Assembly (NCBI GenBank): GCA_009840135.1
Contig: VXOH01000019.1
Coordinates: forward strand, 1-44,023
Direction: 5' to 3'
From: Chloroflexota bacterium
Lineage (GTDB): Bacteria > Chloroflexota > Dehalococcoidia > Lucifugimonadales > UBA3495
DNA length: 44,023 nucleotides
Shown here piece after piece: positions 25,095-31,859 of the stretch. The notes below the pieces were generated by a model. The model ran no database searches and was not told the origin of the DNA. It was given only the letters and a program-made list of their open reading frames with translations. The position numbers were made by a program, and so were the translations under genes. Position 1 is the first letter of the stretch; every line of letters begins with the position of its first letter.

Positions 25095-26360
25095 ATGAAC
25101 ACGGGAAGAGAGGCCATTACCGGCAAACTGGCCGAACTGGTGGGATGGAGGGGCAAGGAGTCCGGGAGTTTCCTTCGTAATACCCGGGACCAGCCTGCCG
25201 ATGGAACCGTTCAGCGGCGCAATCGCGGCGGCGGTAGCCTGGACCCGTCGGCAGAAATATTCGGAATCCAGGGTGGCTGGGCCCATCCTGAGTACGGCGC
25301 CTACTATGCTTCATCGGTCCCGGTATATGCGGCCATTAAGCTGCGTGCCGATGCCATCAGCAGGCCGCCGGTGCGGATCCACCGCCCGGGCCCTGATGGT
25401 GTCCGGCTGCCGGTGGCGCCCGACCATCCCGTACAGCAATTGCTGGAACGGGTCAATCCGTGGTACACCCGCGGCGACCTGTGGCAGGCAACGGAGATTT
25501 ACCTGAACCTGTGGGGCCAGGCCTTCTGGGCCCTGGAGCGGGACGAGCAGGGCCGATGGGAAATATGGCCACTGCGTCCGGACCGCGTGACGGTGCTGCC
25601 GGACCGGCGGAGGCACATACGGGGCTTTGTCTATCGGGGACGCAACGGGACGCCGGTGGCTTATACGGCGGAAGAGGTGGTATGGCTTCGCTACTTCAAT
25701 CCCCTGGAGGAGTACGCCGGCCTTTCGCCCCTGTCTCCCGCCCGCTTGTCGGTGGATATGGGCGGGGACGGCCTGCGGTTCAACCGGAACTTCCTTCGCA
25801 ACTCGGCCCAGCCGGATTTCGTGCTGCTGACGGACGCCCAGCTTACCGATTCGGAGATAGAGGACTTCTACAGCCGCTGGGAGGCCCGCTACCGGGGGCC
25901 GCAGAACGCCCGACGGCCCGCCATCGCCAATTTCGTGCGGGATATCCGCACCCTGGGCCTGAGCCACCGGGACATGGACTTCATCCGGGGTTTGCGGTGG
26001 AGCCTGGAGGAGGTGAGCCGGGCCTACGGGGTGCCCAAGCCCCTGCTGGCCGACCTGGAACGGGCCACCTTTGCCAACATTAACGCCGCCGAGCGTCTTT
26101 TCTGGCGCAATACCATTGTGCCGGAGGTCCGGTTCCTTGAAGAGCACCTGAACCGGATGCTGCTGCCCGTGCTGGGCTACCCCGACCTGGAGCTGGAATT
26201 TGACCTGACGGCAATTGAAGCGATGCAGGAGGACGAGAACAGCCGGGTGACCCGACAGGCGCAGCTGCTGGACCGGGGCGTGCTGACCATCAATGAAGTC
26301 CGGCGCCAGCGGAACTTGCCCGACGTGCCCTGGGGAAACGAACCCCGCGTGAAGGTCTGA
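25095..26360 (+). CDS. Phage portal protein (HK97-like)
   Basis: 421 residues. Portal proteins form the dodecameric DNA entry ring of tailed phages. Recognisable are YASSVPVYAAIKLRADAIS, ATEIYLNLWGQAFWALERD, WPLRPDRVTVLPDR, and late RWSLEEVSRAYGVPKPLLADL with EEHLNRMLLPVLG, all typical of the HK97-type family. GGAGGG precedes the ATG. It follows the terminase by 143 bases, the standard phage order. No prohead protease, major capsid, connector or tail genes follow, so the packaging module is isolated. Confidence 0.9.
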   Translation: MNTGREAITGKLAELVGWRGKESGSFLRNTRDQPADGTVQRRNRGGGSLDPSAEIFGIQGGWAHPEYGAYYASSVPVYAAIKLRADAISRPPVRIHRPGPDGVRLPVAPDHPVQQLLERVNPWYTRGDLWQATEIYLNLWGQAFWALERDEQGRWEIWPLRPDRVTVLPDRRRHIRGFVYRGRNGTPVAYTAEEVVWLRYFNPLEEYAGLSPLSPARLSVDMGGDGLRFNRNFLRNSAQPDFVLLTDAQLTDSEIEDFYSRWEARYRGPQNARRPAIANFVRDIRTLGLSHRDMDFIRGLRWSLEEVSRAYGVPKPLLADLERATFANINAAERLFWRNTIVPEVRFLEEHLNRMLLPVLGYPDLELEFDLTAIEAMQEDENSRVTRQAQLLDRGVLTINEVRRQRNLPDVPWGNEPRVKV

Positions 26361-26391
26361 TTTCACGGGGTGAGGGCGACCTGGACAGTGG

Positions 26392-26424
26392 GGGCGAGGA
26401 TGGGCATCTATCCCATCCTCGCCC
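26392..26424. other. Long perfect stem-loop after the portal gene
   Basis: GGGCGAGGATGGG (26392-26404) and CCCATCCTCGCCC (26412-26424) form a perfect 13-base stem with a 7-base loop CATCTAT, 31 bases after the portal stop. There is no T-run, so it is not a classical intrinsic terminator; it may protect the 3' end or be a repeat. Confidence 0.65.
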
Positions 26425-27183
26425 TCGTTGCGGTTGGCGGTGGAGCCCACCTGTATAGGTATCGGGCTCTTGTTTGCCAGACCTGGGTTTGCCAGGCATG
26501 GCGTTGCTTCGATGGCGAGTTGTGCCACGCCAGTTGCTTTGACTAAGGGGATGGGATTTGTAATAATAATAGTAGATATAAAACTAATAATCTTACTTAA
26601 TCAATAACAACTGTTTGGCGTGCCCTGTCCAGTGAGCCTTCACATTGCCTCGCCGGGATGGCGCCGGACCGTGGAAGGGGCAGTCCTGGCCAGGGTTGGC
26701 GACTCTTGGGTTGTGGCACGCAGGGACGCAGGGGAGTCAGGGCCCGGGCAACAGTTATCCAGGCAACAGTTATCCATGATAGGGGAGAGATTATGCGATT
26801 GATTTAATGTGTTTATATTACAGGTCACAGAATTAAGCGGAGGAGGGGAAGCGATGTTTTATTGAGCGGGGATGTTGCTTACCGGCGCCGGCGCGCCCGG
26901 GTGTTAAAGCAGCGTTTTCCTGCCGACTGGTTTCATATTTCGCAAGCCGGACAGGGCACTAGGGGCGTATATGGCCAGCTTCCCTGCGCCGGAATGGCGG
27001 AGATCACATTTGAACCGATTCTCGATTACCCGGAGAGCTATACCCTGAGGAGCGTTCTGCCAGTTCAATCCGGTCTGTCGCTGACGGGTCCCGGTCATGC
27101 GAGGGGCCTGTCGGCAGCTCACCGGCCAGTTGGATTGTGACCTGTTGCAGGACGACAGGAAATGATAAGCCTACCCCTATTCT
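26425..27183. other. Non-coding gap with AT-rich tract and tandem TTATCCA boxes
   Basis: About 760 bases without a gene I can support. A sharply AT-rich tract at about 26548-26610 (runs of ATAATAATAG and TTACTTAATCAATAA) is followed by a tandem direct repeat GGCAACAGTTATCCA (about 26746-26776). TTATCCA matches seven of nine bases of a DnaA box. A weak frame at 26862-27140 starts with TTG and resembles no family I know. The gap marks the right side of the phage remnant. Confidence 0.5.
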
Positions 27184-27260
27184 GGGTTCCCACTGGACAT
27201 AAAGGTGGTTATCATTTACATTTAGTAGCCATTAGAAACAATCACACGATTGTGGGAACC
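27184..27260 (+). promoter_or_regulatory. Nested palindromes upstream of the PadR gene
   Basis: GGTTCCCAC (27184-27192) and GTGGGAACC (27252-27260) are exact inverted repeats enclosing the region. Inside lies ACAATC-ACAC-GATTGT (27238-27253), a perfect 6-base inverted repeat. A weak promoter (TGGACA about 27194, TACATT 17 bases later) sits between. The layout suggests an operator for the PadR repressor, which typically autoregulates. Confidence 0.5.
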
Positions 27261-27279
27261 TATTTGGACTAGAGAGATT

Positions 27280-27624
27280 ATGAGCCAACAGGAAATGCTC
27301 AAGGGAAATACGGAAACCCTGCTCTTGTCGCTGCTCTTGCTGGAACCGATGTACGGCTACCAGATTGTGAAAGAAATAAATGACAGAAGCAGCGGATACT
27401 TCGATTTTAAGGAAGGTACACTTTACCCTGCCTTGCATCGCATGGAACGAGACGGACTGGTGGATGGACGTTGGCAAAATACCCCCGGAGGTATGCGAAG
27501 GCGTTACTATTACATTACACTGAAGGGTCGGTTTGTCCTCTCGGATCGTCAGGCGGAGTGGCAGAGGTTCAGTCGAGCGATGAACTCCGTTATTACCCGG
27601 TCAACGGTTCAGCCGGAAGGATAA
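27280..27624 (+). CDS. PadR-family transcriptional regulator
   Basis: 114 residues from the ATG at 27280. The PadR winged-helix domain is clear: LLLSLLLLEPMYGYQIVKEI, then FKEGTLYPALHRMERDGLV and RRRYYYITLKGR. PadR proteins repress a neighbouring operon until an effector binds. A palindrome overlaps the probable leader. The membrane protein at 27650 follows by 25 bases; PadR genes next to HAAS-domain membrane proteins are a common two-gene unit. Confidence 0.92.
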   Translation: MSQQEMLKGNTETLLLSLLLLEPMYGYQIVKEINDRSSGYFDFKEGTLYPALHRMERDGLVDGRWQNTPGGMRRRYYYITLKGRFVLSDRQAEWQRFSRAMNSVITRSTVQPEG

Positions 27625-27649
27625 GGAGTTTATTCGAGGGCTTCGAGAA

Positions 27650-28639
27650 GTGGTAGATTCAAACAAGTATGTTGGCACCTTCTCCCGTCATCTCCATCTG
27701 GAGCCAGCAAAAAAGAAAGAGATAATCAGCGAACTGCAAGACCATCTGGAAGACAAGACCTCGGAACTGGTTGAGGCAGGCTTTAACCAGGAGGAGGCTC
27801 AACGCCTGGCCATGGAGCAAATGGGCGACCCCGTTGCCCTGGCCAGGCAGATCCGCGAAGTGCATTACGTTGTGTGTCTCAAGGATGTAGGACTGGCCGT
27901 ATTGCCGCACCTGCTGCTGGCCGGATCGGTGGCATTCGGCTTGTCCGACAATTGTCCCGCCCTTGCCATTGCTCTCGGCGTCATTGGGGCCATTACCTGG
28001 CTGAACTGGCGACACGGTTCCCCGACGCTGTGGTCCTATTCGTGGCTGGGCTTTTCCCTGGCCTCCCCCGCCATAATGCTGCTGATGGCCCTGATATTCC
28101 CTGGAGGCCCCATTCGGGAAGCCATTATCAACTCCCAGTATCCCGTGAGCACCACGCTCCTGGTACTGTTCGCGGCCTATGCCCTATTAGCCGGGTGGTT
28201 CCTGATCAAGGTGGTTTACCGCATTGTGCAGCAGGGTTGGACGCTGGTGTTCTTTTCAGCCCTGCCGGTGGCGGTTCTTGCCGCGTGGGCACTGATTGCC
28301 GAAAGCCGTGACGTTCTGTGGAGCCCCCAAACCGGGCTAATCGGAGACAACGGCCTGCCCTGGATCCTGGCCTTCCTGACTATAGCCGCATTCACCGCCG
28401 TTTTCCTGAAGCTGGGGCCCCGCCCGATTAAGACCAGCCATCTATTCCTGTACTCCGTGATTTTCCTCCTCGTCGCCTATGCAACTCTTATGTTGAGTTA
28501 TCATCTGGCCCCCTTGCGGCTTACGATCGCCTCGTTGCTGGCGGTGCTGTTGCTGCCTACCCTCCGCCGGCCGCTGACTTCGAGCTTGAAGCTGTTGCAG
28601 GGCCTGATGCAAACCGTCCTCCAATTAATCGGCAGGTAG
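27650..28639 (+). CDS. HAAS-domain (DUF1700-like) polytopic membrane protein
   Basis: 329 residues; the GTG start at 27650 follows GAGGGCTTCGAGAA. Residues about 1-75 form the helical HAAS domain, with ELQDHLEDKTSELVEAG and EAQRLAMEQMGDPVALARQ, seen on signalling membrane proteins paired with PadR. Seven to eight hydrophobic segments follow. The pair probably senses envelope or membrane stress, but this is inference from family context. A terminator at 28983 and two GTAGGGGC hairpins lie downstream. Confidence 0.82.
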   Translation: MVDSNKYVGTFSRHLHLEPAKKKEIISELQDHLEDKTSELVEAGFNQEEAQRLAMEQMGDPVALARQIREVHYVVCLKDVGLAVLPHLLLAGSVAFGLSDNCPALAIALGVIGAITWLNWRHGSPTLWSYSWLGFSLASPAIMLLMALIFPGGPIREAIINSQYPVSTTLLVLFAAYALLAGWFLIKVVYRIVQQGWTLVFFSALPVAVLAAWALIAESRDVLWSPQTGLIGDNGLPWILAFLTIAAFTAVFLKLGPRPIKTSHLFLYSVIFLLVAYATLMLSYHLAPLRLTIASLLAVLLLPTLRRPLTSSLKLLQGLMQTVLQLIGR

Positions 28640-28809
28640 TCCGCCGTTTCGCTCCCGGGGTAAAGAGAGAGGCAAGCTGGGAGGAGGTTCACCGTAGTTG
28701 CATGGTGAACTATCCCTTTGTTTTCCTCGTATTGTGGGTACAGACAGGCTAGTAGCCGGACAACATTGAAATGATGGGTAGTCTCGGCTACCGTGGTTTC
28801 CCGCAATCA

Positions 28810-28876
28810 GGGCGCCCACAAGAGGCGCCCCTACAGGACAGCCTTTGACTGGTAGGGGCAACCCTTGTGGTTGCCC
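28810..28876. repeat. Two facing GTAGGGGC-family hairpins
   Basis: Unit one (28810-28834, minus orientation) has arms GGGCGCC and GGCGCCC around CACAAGA. Unit two (28852-28876, plus) has GGGCAACC, CTTGT, GGTTGCCC. Read in the same direction, both and the unit at 21509 begin GTAGGGGC and keep CTTGTGG while the arms change together. The 28640-29058 gap holds these units, a terminator and a promoter, and no gene. Confidence 0.8.
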
Positions 28877-28982
28877 TCGCTATTCATCATTACAATAGTG
28901 TTAGACCACTAGTTCCAGGTTTCAGGTTCGAAGATCATGCACGGGCAGGACCGGCGGGCTGGCCCGGAAGCTGAAATGCAAG

Positions 28983-29007
28983 AGACCGGGTGTCCGGTCT
29001 TTCTTTC
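28983..29007 (+). terminator. Rho-independent terminator
   Basis: AGACCGG (28983-28989), loop GTGT, CCGGTCT (28994-29000), followed by TTCTTTC. It precedes the promoter of the kinase-like gene. Confidence 0.65.
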
Positions 29008-29008
29008 A

Positions 29009-29037
29009 TTGGCTCGGGGCGTGGCGAAGGGTAAAAT
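29009..29037 (+). promoter_or_regulatory. Sigma-70-like promoter for the P-loop kinase gene
   Basis: TTGGCT (29009-29014), 17-base spacer, TAAAAT (29032-29037). Transcription would start near 29044, about 15 bases before the ATG at 29059. Confidence 0.6.
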
Positions 29038-29058
29038 AGGCCGGGACGCCGGCGGTTT

Positions 29059-29712
29059 ATGTCGCTACAATACCTGGTGGCCCGGGGAATGCGCTTGAAA
29101 AAGGGGTCTAATGGCGGCGACACCCTGGACGGCAGGGATGTCGAGACACTTCGCGAAAGGCTTCGGGGAGAGTTCGAGAAGGTATCGCCGGTTGACAACG
29201 GCAAAGGCTTCCTGGTAGGTCTTTGCGGTCTGCCTGGAACGGGCAAGTCCCACTTTGCCGCCGCTCTCGCCCGGAGAGTCCCCTGCCTTGTCCTGGGAAG
29301 CGACCGCCTGCGAAAAATCCTGGTAAGCCGGCCGGTTTACAGCCGGGATGAACACCAACGGGTATTTGACGCGGCCCATGCCTTGCTGGAGGAACTGCTG
29401 GCGCAGGGTTACAGGGTTATTTTCGACGCCACCAACCTCACCGAAAGGGCACGCAATCCCCTGTACGAAATCGCCGCCAGGACCGGAACTCACTTGATCC
29501 TCGTGCAGTTCGACGCGCCTCCCCATGTGGTCCGCCGGCGCCTGGCCCGCCGCTCCCAGGGTCGCGCCTCGGACTCCTACTCGGATGCCGATTGGCGCAT
29601 CTACTGCCGACTATTCCCAGGGCAGGAACCCGTCGAGGGGCCGCACTATTCAGTGGACTCATCCCGGAGCATAGAAGGGGCGCTGGACGCAGTGGCGGGG
29701 CTTTTGAAATAG
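29059..29712 (+). CDS. P-loop kinase-like protein (AAA_33 / zeta-toxin-like)
   Basis: 217 residues. Walker A is GLPGTGKSHFAAAL near residues 56-69. DATNLTERARNPLYEIA is the signature of the predicted-kinase family AAA_33, and VRRRLARR is a lid-type Arg segment. Members phosphorylate small molecules or nucleotides; related zeta toxins act on UDP-N-acetylglucosamine, but no antitoxin gene is next to it. No strong ribosome site precedes 29059; an ATG at 29089 is an alternative. Single gene with its own promoter and terminator upstream. Confidence 0.85.
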   Translation: MSLQYLVARGMRLKKGSNGGDTLDGRDVETLRERLRGEFEKVSPVDNGKGFLVGLCGLPGTGKSHFAAALARRVPCLVLGSDRLRKILVSRPVYSRDEHQRVFDAAHALLEELLAQGYRVIFDATNLTERARNPLYEIAARTGTHLILVQFDAPPHVVRRRLARRSQGRASDSYSDADWRIYCRLFPGQEPVEGPHYSVDSSRSIEGALDAVAGLLK

Positions 29713-29806
29713 GGGTGTGAAGCCCGGGCGGAAGGGTGTGACCTATCGGGTGGGAGCAGAGGAGGATAGCGGGGCAGCCAGGTCGTGTCGGCAGAGGCTG
29801 CCCTCT

Positions 29807-29944
29807 TTAGGGATTCCAACCGGTAATCAGCCCGAGAACCAACCCAAGGACTATCAGGGCGATTATCAGTCCAAAGAGGCAGCCAATTCCAAAGAGGCAG
29901 CCCCTGCTGAGGTGCCGGATAGGTGAAAGGATAAAGCCAAGCAT
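29807..29944 (-). CDS. 45-residue hydrophobic membrane peptide
   Basis: A short frame on the minus strand (ATG 29944, stop 29807-29809). About 14 polar/mixed residues beginning MLGFILSPIRHL are followed by about 27 almost purely hydrophobic and glycine residues with GCLFGIGCLFG, LIIALIVLG and LVLGLITG, ending in WNP. This is a textbook single transmembrane helix. The DNA here contains a tandem GGCTGCCTCTTTGGA repeat, so the frame could be fortuitous. No strong ribosome site is visible. Nothing else coding is supported in the 29713-30187 gap. Confidence 0.4.
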   Translation of the reverse strand: MLGFILSPIRHLSRGCLFGIGCLFGLIIALIVLGLVLGLITGWNP

Positions 29945-30187
29945 TAAATACCCAGGTCTGTTTTGTTGGACACCGGAGCGGTCGCATGAATGTGCCGCTG
30001 CCCTTTTTGCGGTTGCTGCAAAGGCAAGAGCCTCGGTTCGCCCTTGGCGAGATTTCCTTCCCCGCAGGAAAGGCGGGACCTTCCCGGACTTTACACGCTA
30101 TCGCCCTGACGCGGCCTACTTCTCTGTCGACCGTGCCTTTTCAGCTATGCTATCATCTCCCCATTCAGATTTATACGGAGAGTTACG

Positions 30188-31030
30188 ATGCAAATTGGAG
30201 TCTTTTTGCCCGTAAACGCTCAGGCCCTGGACATAGCCGAACTGGCTCAAAAGGCCGAAGCGGCGGGGTTCGAGTCCATGTGGATGCCGGAGCATCCGGT
30301 CATGCCGGTTGAAACCACCAGCAGATACCGGGGCACCGAGGACGGATCGGTCCCGCCATATATGTATGACATGGTGGACCCCTACATGGCCCTGTCCCGT
30401 GCCTCCGCGGTGACCAGCACCATCAAGCTGGGCACCAGCATCAGCCTTATACCCGAGCGCAACCCCCTGATGCTGGCCAAGGTAATCTCCACCCTGGACC
30501 ACTATTCCAACGGCCGTTTTGTCCTGGGAGTGGGGGCTGGCTGGCACCGGGAAGAAACGACGATTATGGGTGGGAATTTCGACCACCGCTGGACCCAGAC
30601 CAGGGAGAACATACTGGCGATGAAGGAGCTGTGGACCAAGGAGCAGGCCGAGTTTCACGGAAGGTACGTGGATTTCCCGCCCGTTTACTGCAATCCCAAA
30701 CCGGTGCAGAAGCCCCACCCGCCGGTCCTGCTGGGCGGCGCGGCGGAGAACCTCTTTCGGAGAATAGTCACCTGGGCCGACGGGTGGATTCCGTCCAACG
30801 CCACGCCGGAGCAGATTAAAGCCGGCAAGGCAGCCCTGGGTGAACTGGCCGAGGCCGCCGGCCGCGACCCTGCTTCCATTCAGATTACGGCTTTTGGAGT
30901 GGCCGCCGACACCGACACGCTGAAACAGATGGAGGATGCCGGGGCCGACCGGGCCATCGTAATGCTGCCCGACGCCCGGGGCGCCGGGGCTGCCGGCGAC
31001 ATTGAGAGGATAGCGGGGGCGATATTGTAG
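30188..31030 (+). CDS. LLM-class F420/FMN-dependent oxidoreductase
   Basis: 280 residues of the luciferase-like fold. Landmarks are MQIGVFLPVN at the N-terminus, FESMWMPEH, IKLGTSISLIPERNPLMLAK, GRFVLGVGAGWHREE (typical of the TIGR03619-type F420-dependent subgroup), and PPVLLGGAAE with WADGWIPS near the C-terminus. The ATG has GGAG upstream. It clusters with a Uma2 gene and a molybdopterin hydroxylase, another enzyme of organic-compound oxidation. Substrate unknown. Confidence 0.9.
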   Translation: MQIGVFLPVNAQALDIAELAQKAEAAGFESMWMPEHPVMPVETTSRYRGTEDGSVPPYMYDMVDPYMALSRASAVTSTIKLGTSISLIPERNPLMLAKVISTLDHYSNGRFVLGVGAGWHREETTIMGGNFDHRWTQTRENILAMKELWTKEQAEFHGRYVDFPPVYCNPKPVQKPHPPVLLGGAAENLFRRIVTWADGWIPSNATPEQIKAGKAALGELAEAAGRDPASIQITAFGVAADTDTLKQMEDAGADRAIVMLPDARGAGAAGDIERIAGAIL

Positions 31031-31094
31031 GTAACCCCCGAAAAGAAGGTCTCCCAACTCAAGAATAGATTCCCTCCAGGTGCCAGGTGTTGCT

Positions 31095-31745
31095 ATGACT
31101 ACACAGCAAAAAATTCCGGCGTCCCCGCCTGCGACAAGTCCCCCTGAAGCACCGACGGTTGCGGCGGCAGGCCGGGAAAGGCGCAAGTTCACCGTGGCGG
31201 AGTATTACCGCATGGCCGATGTGGGCATACTGGGCCCGGATGAGCGGGTGGAACTCATCGAGGGGGATATTATTGTTATGGCGCCGATTGGGCCGGGGCA
31301 CGCCGGCAGCGTGGATATTATCGGCAATCTCTTTGTCCGTAAATTGGGCGAGGGGTTTATCGTGCGCAGTCAGAACCCCATCCACCTGGACGACGGTTCC
31401 GAGCCACAACCGGATATTGTCGTGGCCTTCCATCGGGATGATTACTATACGTCCGCTCACCCCACGCCGGTAGACATACTGCTGACAGTTGAGGTAGCGC
31501 AGAGCAGCCTGGAATATGACCGCGACATTAAGGCCCACCTCTACGGGCGCAACGCCATACCGGAAACCTGGGTAAGGAACTTGCCGGAGGACTGCATTGA
31601 GCGGTTTACCGAACCAGGACCCGACGGCTACCTCCAGCACACCATCCACCGGCGGGGCGAATCTATCACCCCCGGATCCTTGCCTGACCTGGTGTTGGCG
31701 GTGGAAGACCTGCTGCCGCCTCCAGCGGCGGCGGAGGACGAATAA
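31095..31745 (+). CDS. Uma2-family PD-(D/E)XK nuclease-fold protein (divergent)
   Basis: 216 residues from the ATG at 31095, behind CCAGGTG. It is of the second Uma2 subgroup: FTVAEYYRMADVGIL, ERVELIEGDIIVMAP, QPDIVVAFHRDDYY and LTVEVAQSSLEYDRDIKAHLY, with the C-terminal LPDLVLAVEDLL. An N-terminal Pro/Ala/Thr-rich extension of about 30 residues and a conserved long linker distinguish it from the short copies. Core acidic residues are intact. Confidence 0.88.
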   Translation: MTTQQKIPASPPATSPPEAPTVAAAGRERRKFTVAEYYRMADVGILGPDERVELIEGDIIVMAPIGPGHAGSVDIIGNLFVRKLGEGFIVRSQNPIHLDDGSEPQPDIVVAFHRDDYYTSAHPTPVDILLTVEVAQSSLEYDRDIKAHLYGRNAIPETWVRNLPEDCIERFTEPGPDGYLQHTIHRRGESITPGSLPDLVLAVEDLLPPPAAAEDE

Positions 31746-31787
31746 CCCCGTTCGGGACGGCCCTTTGACCGGCCCAAGGCAAACGAC

Positions 31788-31815
31788 GTAGGGGCGGTTT
31801 GCAAACCGCCCCTAC
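31788..31815. repeat. Perfect 28-base palindrome, GTAGGGGC family
   Basis: Starts GTAGGGGCGGTTTG and its exact reverse complement follows without a loop. It is a member of the GTAGGGGC-bordered family, lying between the Uma2 gene and the molybdopterin hydroxylase gene. Confidence 0.85.
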
Positions 31816-31859
31816 CGGCAAACAGGGACTTACGTACTTTTACCAGCAGAGAGGCAAAT

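Noticed and set aside
26862-27140. 92-codon frame between the portal and PadR genes
   Set aside because: TTG start, no recognised motif, and an upstream GGAGGAGG leads to an immediate stop. Mentioned only as part of the gap.
28640-29058. CRISPR array
   Set aside because: The repeated hairpins are not regularly spaced direct repeats with unique spacers, and no Cas gene is present.
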